Source: Bryobacteraceae bacterium
GTDB lineage: Bacteria; Acidobacteriota; Terriglobia; Bryobacterales; Bryobacteraceae
Assembly: GCA_041394945.1 (NCBI GenBank)
Contig: JAWKHH010000001.1
Coordinates: 930,001-994,000, forward strand
Length of the DNA stretch: 64,000 bases
Direction: 5' to 3'
Shown here: positions 9,521 to 16,940 of the stretch, in pieces
How the letters are laid out: every line of letters begins with the position of its first letter
How positions within the stretch are numbered: the stretch's first letter is position 1
Notes under the pieces: generated by a model
Database searches by the model: none
What the model was told of the DNA's origin: nothing
The model's input: the letters and a program-made list of their open reading frames with translations, nothing else
Position numbers and translations under genes: made by a program

Positions 9521-10012
9521 TTAGCGCCGATACTCGGAGGCCAGGTCAGAGAACTTCATCACGCGCCCTCCGTGAGTGGCTGAGAAGGCCACAGCGGCTC
9601 CTTGGTCGCGAAACGCTAGAATGCTCGGCGCGCAACGGTCGAACTGCGAATGCATCGGCTGCTTGTCTGGGTTGACTGCCGGTTGGTGGTGCAGGCAAGC
9701 ATTCACGTCGCTGTCTCGGACGATGTAACTCTGATTCGGCGCCAACGGCCCGCCCCCAAGGTAGTCGGCCAATTCGATGACGTCAACCGGAACTTGGGAC
9801 TGCTGATGCTCCGACAAAGCACACGCGGGACAACAGTAGAATCCGCGCTTCCCGTCCACGACGGCGACAGTCTTCGAACTAGAGTGGACAGGCCGGGTGC
9901 ATGCCCGGCAGAAGTGAGCGTCTCGTTCGGCGACGTACCGCCACGCGGCGTATCCGATCCCGCCGAGGACTAAGAGCACTGCCACGAGGGACAAAACACT
10001 AAGTCGCTTCAT
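9521..10012 (-). CDS. NosL-like membrane-anchored metal-binding protein
   Basis: A 163-residue protein with an N-terminal membrane anchor (SLVAVLLVLGGIGYAAW), a CxxC-type motif (FCRAC) and a second Cys cluster (YCCPAC). The C-terminal half, MHSQFDRCAPSILAFRD followed by AAVAFSATHGGRVMKFSDLA, resembles NosL-family copper chaperones and their relatives. ATG 10012 is preferred over the upstream 10078 because GGGAAGGG precedes it and the signal anchor starts there. No nos genes are nearby, so a role in nitrous oxide reductase assembly is not implied. Confidence 0.65.
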   Translation of the reverse strand: MKRLSVLSLVAVLLVLGGIGYAAWRYVAERDAHFCRACTRPVHSSSKTVAVVDGKRGFYCCPACALSEHQQSQVPVDVIELADYLGGGPLAPNQSYIVRDSDVNACLHHQPAVNPDKQPMHSQFDRCAPSILAFRDQGAAVAFSATHGGRVMKFSDLASEYRR

Positions 10013-10065
10013 AGCCCGTCCCTTCCCGGCCACAATGGTACACCATCTGTGCCTGTACTGGAAGC

Positions 10066-10320
10066 TGTAACGGGTCACGATTTATTGCGCCGATCAAGCC
10101 CGTTTTCGTCACGCTGTTTGCCGGGCTTTGCCGCGCTGTTCTCCCCCTTCGCCATCCTCTCAAAGCGGTCCTCGCCGTCAAGGATTCGCTTCGCCGCGCC
10201 GGGCGCGCCCTTGACCGCTCCGGGCCGCTTTGGAGCCTCCTCTGGGAAGGGGAAAACAGCTTGACCTGAGCGCCGCTTCTAAAGTGATTGCCTGGTCAAC
10301 ATTTATCGTGACCCATTACA
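10066..10320. mobile_element. MITE-like element, 255 bp, with terminal inverted repeats and 6-bp target duplication
   Basis: The left end TGTAACGGGTCACGAT (10066) and the reverse complement of the right end, TGTAATGGGTCACGAT (ending at 10320), match at 15 of 16 positions. The directly flanking hexamer GGAAGC is duplicated at 10060-10065 and 10321-10326. No transposase is encoded inside, so it is a non-autonomous element or a deletion derivative. Ends that start TGT and a duplication of about 6 bp would suit an IS481/IS3-like parent, which is inference. Confidence 0.75.
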
Positions 10321-10565
10321 GGAAGCCATTAGGACGGGACCATTAGGATGGGTCCGTGCGCACTATTCATTGACATCGGACGACGCCCCACATGCTTCAG
10401 CGACTGCCCCGTTTCGTCCGCTTCTTCGATTGCAGCGGATGAGGTTCCGGCTCACGTCTTTGAGAATACGGGGCTCGTTCCTGACGTTCATTTTGGCGTA
10501 CGAATGCTTGGGTAAAGGACGTTGGGCTCACCAAGTGGATGAGCAGGATCAAAGGAGATTAAGGA

Positions 10566-10958
10566 ATGAATAGCTGGTTTTCTAACCGGAATCGAGTTGC
10601 GGCCTCTTTGGTGGCTTTCGCGGTGGCCATGATGATTAGCGCGGGCCAGGCATCGGCCGTAGAACCAAGAGGCATGTTGAACTCAAAGGAAGTCAAGGCG
10701 CTCGTCGCGAACGCGAAGACGGCAGTCGATCACATGAAACTCGCGCAACATTACACTGCGATGGCTGAAAAGCTCGAGGCAGAGGCCAAAGAACACGCGA
10801 CGCTCGCTGCAGAGTATAGAAGAAACCCAAGGGTCAGCGAGACTAAGCGGCCCATGGCGGCGGACACGGCGGCTCACTGTGAGTACTTCGTTGAGCACTG
10901 TCGAAAGGCCGCTAAGGAGATGCGAGCGATGGCAGCGGCTCACGAAGAGATGGCCTGA
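10566..10958 (+). CDS. Small secreted alpha-helical protein (unknown family), paralogue of 4350-4757
   Basis: A 130-residue protein with a signal peptide (SLVAFAVAMMISAGQASA) and a helical mature part. It is a clear paralogue of the product of 4350-4757: VKALVANAKTAVDHMKLAQH, EHATLAAEYRRNP, AHCEYFVEHCRKAAKEM. AAAGGAG at 10551-10557 sits 8 bp before ATG 10566, the same spacing as in the paralogue. Unlike the other copy it ends directly after HEEMA. Function unknown. Confidence 0.8.
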   Translation: MNSWFSNRNRVAASLVAFAVAMMISAGQASAVEPRGMLNSKEVKALVANAKTAVDHMKLAQHYTAMAEKLEAEAKEHATLAAEYRRNPRVSETKRPMAADTAAHCEYFVEHCRKAAKEMRAMAAAHEEMA

Positions 10959-11020
10959 GTGCAGGGAAGTAAACGACACTATGGGGGGCGAGGTTGGACG
11001 GAAGGGTGCCCTAGCTTAGC

Positions 11021-12139
11021 TAGTGGCCTGTCGCAGAGTAACTATTACTAGCATAGGCACGTCTATAGATGTGTGCCTGCTTCCTCGTCTCTGCCACTCA
11101 CTGATGTCCAGCGGACGGAATTAACCCAGATCGCACAGTCGCGGTCATTTCCGGCCGGCTACGTCTTCCGCGCCAAGCTCATCCTCATGCTGGCCAACGG
11201 CCATTCCTTCAATGCGATCAAACGCCAGTTGCAGACCACCGCGCCGACCATCATCCGCTGGAAGGAACGATTCCTGTCCCAAGGCATCGAGGGACTGGAC
11301 ACCTATCATCCTGGCCAGAAGCCGACCGTTCTGACACCGGCTCTCCGGGCCAGGATCCTGGCGGCAACCCGCAAGAAACCCTCCGATGGCTCCACCCACT
11401 GGAGCTGCCGCAAACTGGCCGCTGTGTTGAACATCAGCAAGGACGCCGTACATCGGGCCTGGAAGGAGGCTGGTCTGCAGCCGCATCGGCTGGAGCGCTA
11501 CCTGGCCAGCAACGACCCGGATTTCGAGACCAAGGCGGCTGACATTATCGGCCTGTATTTGAACCCTCCACGTCATGCCGCCGTGTTCTGTGTGGATGAG
11601 AAGACGGCCATTCAGGCCCTGGATCGGCTGGATCCGGTGCTGCCTCTTTCACCCGGCCGAGCCGAACATCACGGCTTCGAGTATTACCGGCACGGCACAT
11701 TGTCTCTCTACGCGGCGCTGAACACCCAAACCGGCACCGTTATCGGCAAAACTGCGAAGCGGCATACCAGCCAGGAGTTCGTTCAGTTCCTGGTGGAGGT
11801 GGTCGACCAGTGTCCGCAGCGGCAGGAGATTCTCATCATCCTCGACAACCTGTCCGCGCACAAGACGCAGGCCGTGCGCGATTTCCTGGCCGCGCATCCC
11901 AGGGTGCAACTGCACTTCACGCCCACCTACTCGTCTTGGTTGAATCAGGTGGAACTTTGGTTTGCCAAGATCGAACGCGACGTCATCGCGCGCGGGGTCT
12001 TCACCTCGGTCAAAGACCTGGCACGGAAACTGCGACGCTACATCAACGCCTACTCAGCCAATGCCAAGCCCATCCGCTGGAAATACGCCGATCCCTCCAA
12101 GCGCATCCGCAGTAACGATTCCACTGCGACAGGCCACTA
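11021..12139. mobile_element. IS630-family insertion sequence
   Basis: A single transposase gene bounded by perfect 17-bp inverted repeats (CTAGTGGCCTGTCGCAG at 11020-11036 and its complement at 12124-12140). A TA dinucleotide is at both ends, as expected for IS630/Tc1-type insertion at TA. The transposase stop codon TAG lies inside the right repeat. The element looks complete and potentially active. Confidence 0.93.
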
Positions 12140-12140
12140 G
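11073..12140 (+). CDS. IS630-family transposase
   Basis: A 355-residue DDE transposase. The N-terminal half has helix-turn-helix/winged-helix segments (FNAIKRQLQTTAPTIIRWK and WSCRKLAAVLNISKDAVHR). The catalytic acidic residues lie in CVDEKTAIQALDR, IILDNLSAHK and SWLNQVELWFAKIERD (DDE triad). The start is a GTG 37 bp inside the left inverted repeat. Uninterrupted, so probably functional. Confidence 0.95.
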   Translation: MPASSSLPLTDVQRTELTQIAQSRSFPAGYVFRAKLILMLANGHSFNAIKRQLQTTAPTIIRWKERFLSQGIEGLDTYHPGQKPTVLTPALRARILAATRKKPSDGSTHWSCRKLAAVLNISKDAVHRAWKEAGLQPHRLERYLASNDPDFETKAADIIGLYLNPPRHAAVFCVDEKTAIQALDRLDPVLPLSPGRAEHHGFEYYRHGTLSLYAALNTQTGTVIGKTAKRHTSQEFVQFLVEVVDQCPQRQEILIILDNLSAHKTQAVRDFLAAHPRVQLHFTPTYSSWLNQVELWFAKIERDVIARGVFTSVKDLARKLRRYINAYSANAKPIRWKYADPSKRIRSNDSTATGH

Positions 12141-12177
12141 TTCACATTCCGTCTCGTCAGCCACACGCCGAACGCGT

Positions 12178-12444
12178 TCAGATCGCCGTCCCAATTCCGG
12201 CAGATCGCAAAGCAATCTCCTCGGGGCCCCCGTCTACACAACAACTCGCCAGTTTGCCGTCGACCACGACTGCTGGCACTCTCCGCACACCGTACACCTT
12301 CGCACGGGCCGCAACGTCTGGATTGCGCGTATCGAGAACCTGGACTTCACACGATGGGCATGCGATTCGGTTGACCAGGGCGATGGTCTCTTCACATATC
12401 GCACATCCAGCACTGAACACTTCGATCTTTCGTTTTGCTCTCAT
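12178..12444 (-). CDS. Thioredoxin-like small redox/metal protein
   Basis: An 88-residue thioredoxin-fold protein. IEVFSAGCAICEET carries a CxxC motif near the N-terminus, and a cis-Pro-like segment follows (RRVPAVVVDGKLAS). A second Cys pair occurs in PSCEV and SCCVDG. It is the third gene of the merR-led cluster, 13 bp after the MerC-like gene. A role as a thiol or mercury carrier fits the context but is inferred. Confidence 0.78.
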   Translation of the reverse strand: MRAKRKIEVFSAGCAICEETIALVNRIACPSCEVQVLDTRNPDVAARAKVYGVRRVPAVVVDGKLASCCVDGGPEEIALRSAGIGTAI

Positions 12445-12457
12445 GGATCTTTCTCCT

Positions 12458-13189
12458 TCAGAATAAGAACTTCAGTTTGCGGCGCCAGCCAGGGCCGCAC
12501 GCGGGACAATCCGCCCGCGCCGCCACCTGACGCGGCCAACTATTCCACACGGATGCCCCCACCAGGAGGACCAAGCCGGCATACATCTGGACGTTTGATT
12601 CCAGGATGAACTTTCCCGCGAGCATCAGGCCTGCGGCGAGGCATCCTCCCAGGAAGGGGCCGAAACCACGTCGGTCACGCGCGTGTAGCGCGAGAGAGCC
12701 GACAGCGGGCACCAGAAAGGCTAGGGTCAGCCAGAACAGATTTCGAGACGATATCAAGAACCCAAGGCCGACTGCGGACATCAGTCCCGCATAAGCCGGC
12801 CAGCAAGCCGGACATGCCAGCTTCGGAAGCACGGCCACGCAGATTCCTGGAAGAATCGCCAAGGTCCGCACCGAGGAGCGCCGGCGGCGGAGCAAGCCGC
12901 GGGCGATGAGGTCAACGGACGGCACGCCAGTCAGGCCGGACGTAGCTGAGGCGTAGATTCGGCAGCACGCGCCCGCAGCTTTCTTATCGCTGATTTCACC
13001 CACGTCCCGTCCGTCAACCAGTACTGTGGGTGAGCCGAAACCTCGCGCGTAAGCAGGGGTCTCTGGCGACAACTGGTCCCACTCCGTCCAGCGCGCGGGA
13101 AGACGGGTCGCGGAGAGTGCGAGTACAAGGTTGGCCCTCGCCGCATTCACATTTGGACAGTCCCGAGCGTAGATCAGTTCGATCTTCAT
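12458..13189 (-). CDS. MerC-like mercury transport membrane protein with N-terminal thioredoxin-like domain
   Basis: A 243-residue fusion. Residues 1-90 look like a thioredoxin-fold domain (KIELIYARDCPNVNAAR, then FGSPTVLVDGRDV) with a single Cys in the redox position. Residues ~110-225 contain four hydrophobic segments, with the vicinal Cys pair in PKLACPACWPAYAG characteristic of MerC/MerT-type Hg(II) uptake proteins. A C-terminal ADCPACGP adds another pair. The start overlaps the merR stop (ATGA, 13186-13189), giving translational coupling. Confidence 0.82.
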   Translation of the reverse strand: MKIELIYARDCPNVNAARANLVLALSATRLPARWTEWDQLSPETPAYARGFGSPTVLVDGRDVGEISDKKAAGACCRIYASATSGLTGVPSVDLIARGLLRRRRSSVRTLAILPGICVAVLPKLACPACWPAYAGLMSAVGLGFLISSRNLFWLTLAFLVPAVGSLALHARDRRGFGPFLGGCLAAGLMLAGKFILESNVQMYAGLVLLVGASVWNSWPRQVAARADCPACGPGWRRKLKFLF

Positions 13190-13617
13190 CGCACGTCGTC
13201 GTCGCCGTTCAAGCTGTCAATGATCGGGCAGTTGCCAACGGGCCCCCTGCCCGGGCAGGCTCTCGCCAAGCGGCTGAGAGCCTTCTGCATTGCCTGAAGG
13301 CTCCTAATCTTCTGCTCGATAACCGCAATCCGATCACGGGCAAGATAGCGAACTTCCGCGCAGCCGCTGCCGTCGCTTTGCTGAAATGACAAAAGTTCTT
13401 TGATTTCTTTAAGCGAGAAACCCAGTTCCTGGGCGCGCTTGATGAAACGTACTCGACGGACATCCTGGTTGGAGAAGACGCGGTATCCGGATTGGAGCCG
13501 GGGTGCCTGCGGCAGCAGCCCCTCGCGCTCGTAGTATCGAATGGTCTGCAGACTGACCTCGCCGAGCTTGGCGGCTTGCCCGATCCGAAGGCCGCCTTTG
13601 GCACTTCTGCTCTCCAT
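13186..13617 (-). CDS. merR: MerR-family Hg(II)-type regulator
   Basis: A 143-residue activator/repressor. The winged HTH (LRIGQAAKLGEVSLQTIRYYEREGLL) is followed by the dimerisation helix. Cysteines occur at SGCAEV, ACPGRG and GNCPII, which matches the three-Cys Hg(II) site of MerR rather than the patterns of ZntR or CueR. It leads an operon with the MerC-like and thioredoxin-like genes. A MerR-type promoter with long spacer lies directly upstream. No merA reductase is present in the window. Confidence 0.87.
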   Translation of the reverse strand: MESRSAKGGLRIGQAAKLGEVSLQTIRYYEREGLLPQAPRLQSGYRVFSNQDVRRVRFIKRAQELGFSLKEIKELLSFQQSDGSGCAEVRYLARDRIAVIEQKIRSLQAMQKALSRLARACPGRGPVGNCPIIDSLNGDDDVR

Positions 13618-13623
13618 GTCCTG

Positions 13624-13655
13624 AGTCTAAACCGTGTACCGAGGTATAGAGTCAA
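13624..13655 (-). promoter_or_regulatory. MerR-type promoter/operator upstream of merR
   Basis: On the minus strand the -35 TTGACT (13655-13650) and -10 TAGACT (13629-13624) are separated by 20 bp. This over-long spacer is typical of MerR-regulated promoters. The spacer holds the dyad TACC-GA-GGTA. The expected start point would fall at or very near the merR ATG (13617), so the transcript may be nearly leaderless. Confidence 0.72.
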
Positions 13656-13924
13656 GGGGGACCTCACAGGACCTCGCAATGTCTCCATCGTCACGGCTGG
13701 CTGGCAGGACGCTCTGCACCGGCGCATCCAGAGCGGGTGCTGTGAACGCGAGAGTAGAGGAACAGGGCCTGGGTGGCAAGCGCCGGAACGGTGATCCAGC
13801 GGACCAATAAGGAATACATCTGCCATTCATCCGGGCAAAACTGCCGCCAGTCGCGATGACGCCGTTCCGGTAGCGGGTCAGAGCTGTGCGCTTGCACGGC
13901 ATTCGAAACGACACCGATCATCGG

Positions 13925-14373
13925 CTACTTTACTGGGTACTTCTGGTACACAGAGGCGCGGCCTTCTCCATCGAAGATGAGCACGGCATTGGCGTCGCTC
14001 GGCGGGCCTTCCATGCCGGGATAGCCAGCCGGCATGCCGGGTACGGCCAGCCCGTTCGCCTTCGGGCGATTCTTCAAAAAGGCGCTGAATCTCCAAGGCT
14101 GGGACATGGCCTTGAATCGCATAGCAGGTCACTGCTGCGGTGTGACAGGATTGCAGCTTTTCGGGGACCCCATATTTGCGACGGTACTCGTCGGTGCTCA
14201 TCACATCTGAACGTTGACGTCAAACCCGTTGGCTCTGAGATTTTCGACGCACTGCTGCAGCAGCCACAGGCAGGAGTCCTGAATACGTGTACTTGCGGAG
14301 CCGCTGCTCCCACCGACGGAGACACCGCGAGCGGGACAGCAAGTACCGTTTGAAGAATGCCTTTGCACGTCAT
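13925..14373 (-). pseudogene. DUF411 metal-binding protein, frameshifted
   Basis: The segments of a DUF411 protein can be read in order but in changing frames: a signal peptide and VHVFRTPACGCC from ATG 14373, ENLRANGFDVNVQM in a second frame, MMSTDEYRRKYGVPEKLQSC through VPALEIQRLFE in a third (from 14204), and PKANGLAVPGMPAGYPGME to the stop in a fourth. The Cys motif and GLAVPGMP are family hallmarks. At least three frameshifts separate the parts. DUF411 genes often lie in copper or mercury resistance clusters, as here. Confidence 0.72.
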
Positions 14374-14562
14374 CGGCAACTTCTTCCTTTCAATGTTGGA
14401 CGGCCGCAGTCGGGTTGCGGAAGAAGCCAAATCGATGCGCGCCGACGGGCAGACCGTGATGTATCTAGCGGCGCATTGAGCACGCCTCGGCCACGGTCCG
14501 CGACCTTGGTGTGTGTTCTGTGATCGGCATTCGCTGATGGATGGTATCGGGTCGTCGAATTG

Positions 14563-16374
14563 TCAAAATGCCACCGCTATCGAAAGCCCGGTAGGCGTCG
14601 CGACAAGTCCAAAGAGCAGTGTTCCGATTAAGGGCGCTTGCTTTTTGGAGTCTCGATAGAATGCTGCCCGATGGGCTCGCTGCTGTCGTGGGGCAGGCGG
14701 CTGTACCGATGTTGTACCGATGGCGGTTTTTCGTGCCCAAGTAGGCAATCTGGACCTTTTGGGAATCTGTAACTTACAGATTCCACATTGCTTAGGGTTG
14801 TCGTGGTTCGAATCCATGCCGGGGAGCCATTTCTCAAACTCGGCCGATGAAGTGACTTCCGCTCCTTCTTTTCTTGCACTTGCAGAGTTCGATAGTGCCA
14901 AAGTTCGGAAGGGTTCGTGCAGGGTCACTTCTAACCGTCCATCCTTCCAAACGGCTCCCTCCACCACGAGTTCCAGCAGTTTCCGCCTCTCCCGCGCATT
15001 CTGACGCTCGAATTCACGGCAAGCGATGCTGGTTAACCGCATCATGTTGAAGCCGGCCCGAAGGTCGGTGCCGCTCGTCTGGTGCTCGCTGATCTTCGCA
15101 CGAAGCGTCTGCTGTTTCGACCGCGTATCCTTCGCCTTCCTGTCAAACTGTTCGGGAGTGATCCGGCCATCGAGCTTGTCCTCGTACATCGCATCGAGGC
15201 GAGCCTGCAGCCGATCCCACTCATCCTGCCAGGACTTGACCGTCCGTTGGCGGATTCGCTCGTCCTGCTCAATGGAGAAAGTGAGTTCCTGATCGAGCCA
15301 CGCCAATACCGATTCCGGAATGACAAGTGATTTGAGGACGGCCACGAACTGCCTCTCCAGTACCTCCTCGCGCGTGTATGGTTCGTCGCACTTCCCCTTG
15401 TAGCCGGTGCAGTGGTAATACACGTAACGCCGCTTCTTGAGTTCGGCAACCAAAGCGCACCCGCAGTGTCCGCAACGAACCAGCCCTGAGAACAGGAAGT
15501 CGTGGACCACCTTTCGGTGCCGGGACTCCATGCGGAGGTCCAGAAAATCCTGGACTCTTTCCCAGGTTTCCTTCGTCACCAACGGCTCGTAGCTACCTTG
15601 GTAGCGCACGCCTTTCCAGTCGAACTCGCCACTGTAGATTCGGTTGCGAAGTACAACGTGAAGGCTGCTGACGTTGACCTGTCGCGTTCCGAAAGGCAAT
15701 CCTTCCGCCCGAACCTTCTCCGCGAGAGTCTTGAACGTGTAATCGCCAGTTTCGAACCATTCAAAGATCTTCTGGATTGCGGGTCCCTGAATTGGGTGAG
15801 GGGCGATGGTTCTCCTGCCGTCAGCGCCCTGGACGTTCTGGTAGCCCATCGGGGCGACGCTCGGCCAGATGCCGCTCTTGGCCTTTTCTCTCATCCCTTT
15901 GCTGGCTTCTTCCCCGAGGTTCTCGACGTAGTTCTTGGCCATCAGGACTTTGATGCCGTGAAGAAACTTTTCAGACGAGCGAGATTCCGGGCCTATGACA
16001 ACGTTTTCTTTCGGGAAGTGAATGTCGAGCCCGAAATCGTCGATCGTTACCCAGTCCTTCAGGTTTCGGTAGAGCCGGTCAGTCTTTTCGACAATGAGCG
16101 TCCGGCAGGCAGGCGTCTTCCTTAGGAAAGCCAGCATGGCGTTGAACTGCATGCGGCCGGCCACCTTGGCTGTTTCGACGTCGATGAATTCCTTGAGGAT
16201 CTGCAGGTTCTCCTGCGTTGCGTAGTCGCGTAGGAGGTTCAACTGAGCTTGGATGGAATACCCCTCTTGCTCTTGCTCCTTCGAGGAGACACGCGCGTAG
16301 AGCACGCAGCCGCGGATTGGACCAAGCATCGGCTTCGGCGCGCGCTTCTGCATCACGTAGACCGAGGAGGGCAT
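14563..16374 (-). CDS. Large serine recombinase
   Basis: A 603-residue site-specific recombinase. The resolvase domain (residues ~22-160) has the catalytic Ser in YARVSSKEQEQEG. A recombinase domain follows (SGIWPSVAPMGYQN), then a zinc ribbon (CGHCGCALV ... YYHCTGYKGKCDEPY) and a coiled-coil region (about residues 385-470). The conserved part ends near position 14830. The last ~90 codons read through a tRNA-3'-end-like sequence (peptide PGMDSNHD) and are probably attachment-site read-through. It probably mobilised part of this island. ATG 16353 is an alternative start. Confidence 0.92.
   Translation of the reverse strand: MPSSVYVMQKRAPKPMLGPIRGCVLYARVSSKEQEQEGYSIQAQLNLLRDYATQENLQILKEFIDVETAKVAGRMQFNAMLAFLRKTPACRTLIVEKTDRLYRNLKDWVTIDDFGLDIHFPKENVVIGPESRSSEKFLHGIKVLMAKNYVENLGEEASKGMREKAKSGIWPSVAPMGYQNVQGADGRRTIAPHPIQGPAIQKIFEWFETGDYTFKTLAEKVRAEGLPFGTRQVNVSSLHVVLRNRIYSGEFDWKGVRYQGSYEPLVTKETWERVQDFLDLRMESRHRKVVHDFLFSGLVRCGHCGCALVAELKKRRYVYYHCTGYKGKCDEPYTREEVLERQFVAVLKSLVIPESVLAWLDQELTFSIEQDERIRQRTVKSWQDEWDRLQARLDAMYEDKLDGRITPEQFDRKAKDTRSKQQTLRAKISEHQTSGTDLRAGFNMMRLTSIACREFERQNARERRKLLELVVEGAVWKDGRLEVTLHEPFRTLALSNSASARKEGAEVTSSAEFEKWLPGMDSNHDNPKQCGICKLQIPKRSRLPTWARKTAIGTTSVQPPAPRQQRAHRAAFYRDSKKQAPLIGTLLFGLVATPTGLSIAVAF
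14762..14784. repeat. Perfect palindrome, possible recombination site
   Basis: GGAATCTGTAA, one base, then its exact reverse complement TTACAGATTCC: 11-bp arms with a 1-nt centre. It lies 17 bp before the tRNA-like T arm and inside the 3' extension of the recombinase gene, so it may belong to the attachment site or form an anticodon-arm-like hairpin. Confidence 0.6.
14802..14829 (+). other. tRNA 3'-end-like fragment (probable att site)
   Basis: CGTGG-TTCGAAT-CCATG forms a canonical 5-bp/7-nt T arm with one G-U pair. It is followed by an acceptor-like strand CCGGGGA-G and CCA. No matching 5' acceptor strand (TCCCCGG) or D arm is found upstream, so this is not a complete tRNA. It is what remains when an element integrates in a tRNA 3' end. 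Confidence 0.5.
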
Positions 16375-16420
16375 CTGTTGACAACTCTACCGCACCAGTT
16401 CCTGGTTGCGGCAGGTGACT

Positions 16421-16642
16421 TCAGGGTTTGCGAACCCATCGGCGGACGAGTCGGGCGAGGGCCAGAAGTCTGCCTTTCGCGTTTGCCCATTCCTCGTCCG
16501 AGTAAGGCGATTCCCGCAGCGACTCCAACTCCCGACGCGCAACGGTTTCGGGGCTTTGGACCAGTCTGGTTGGCCGGCGCGACGTGCTTGAAGCGGGTTC
16601 TGTGGCAACTGCTCTCATGGGAACGCTGAGTGACTCGCACAA
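16421..16642 (-). CDS. Small hypothetical protein upstream of the recombinase
   Basis: A 73-residue frame, same strand and 46 bp upstream of the serine recombinase. Its C-terminal half, ESPYSDEEWANAKGRLLALA, is a plausible helical domain of the kind often seen in small proteins preceding serine recombinases. ATG 16618 (MRAVATEP) is an alternative start. No function assigned. Confidence 0.42.
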   Translation of the reverse strand: MCESLSVPMRAVATEPASSTSRRPTRLVQSPETVARRELESLRESPYSDEEWANAKGRLLALARLVRRWVRKP

Positions 16643-16940
16643 ACATGATTGGCGAGGATTCGGGATTCACCAAGCGAGTTGTCGGCCGACGGTCTTCCGA
16701 GGCCGGAAGTTGCTTCCCTCCTGGTGTCATGGTGGTGAGCAAGAAGCTACCCGTCGCTGCTGTTCGCCAGCCAATCGACGGTGGCGACAATTTACATCTG
16801 CCAACGGATTCTCCGCTGAATGTGAACGCGTGTGGGCGCCTTGAGACAGGGGAGATCGCATACGAGGGTTGTAATGCGGTTCATCCTGTTCACCAAGTGA
16901 GTTTGGAGGCTTTGGTGGTCATCAGCCGCGCGGAGGCCGG

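Noticed and set aside
14755..14829. A complete tRNA gene
   Set aside because: T arm and CCA end are present but no 5' acceptor strand or D arm pairs with them. The anticodon-like hairpin lacks U33.
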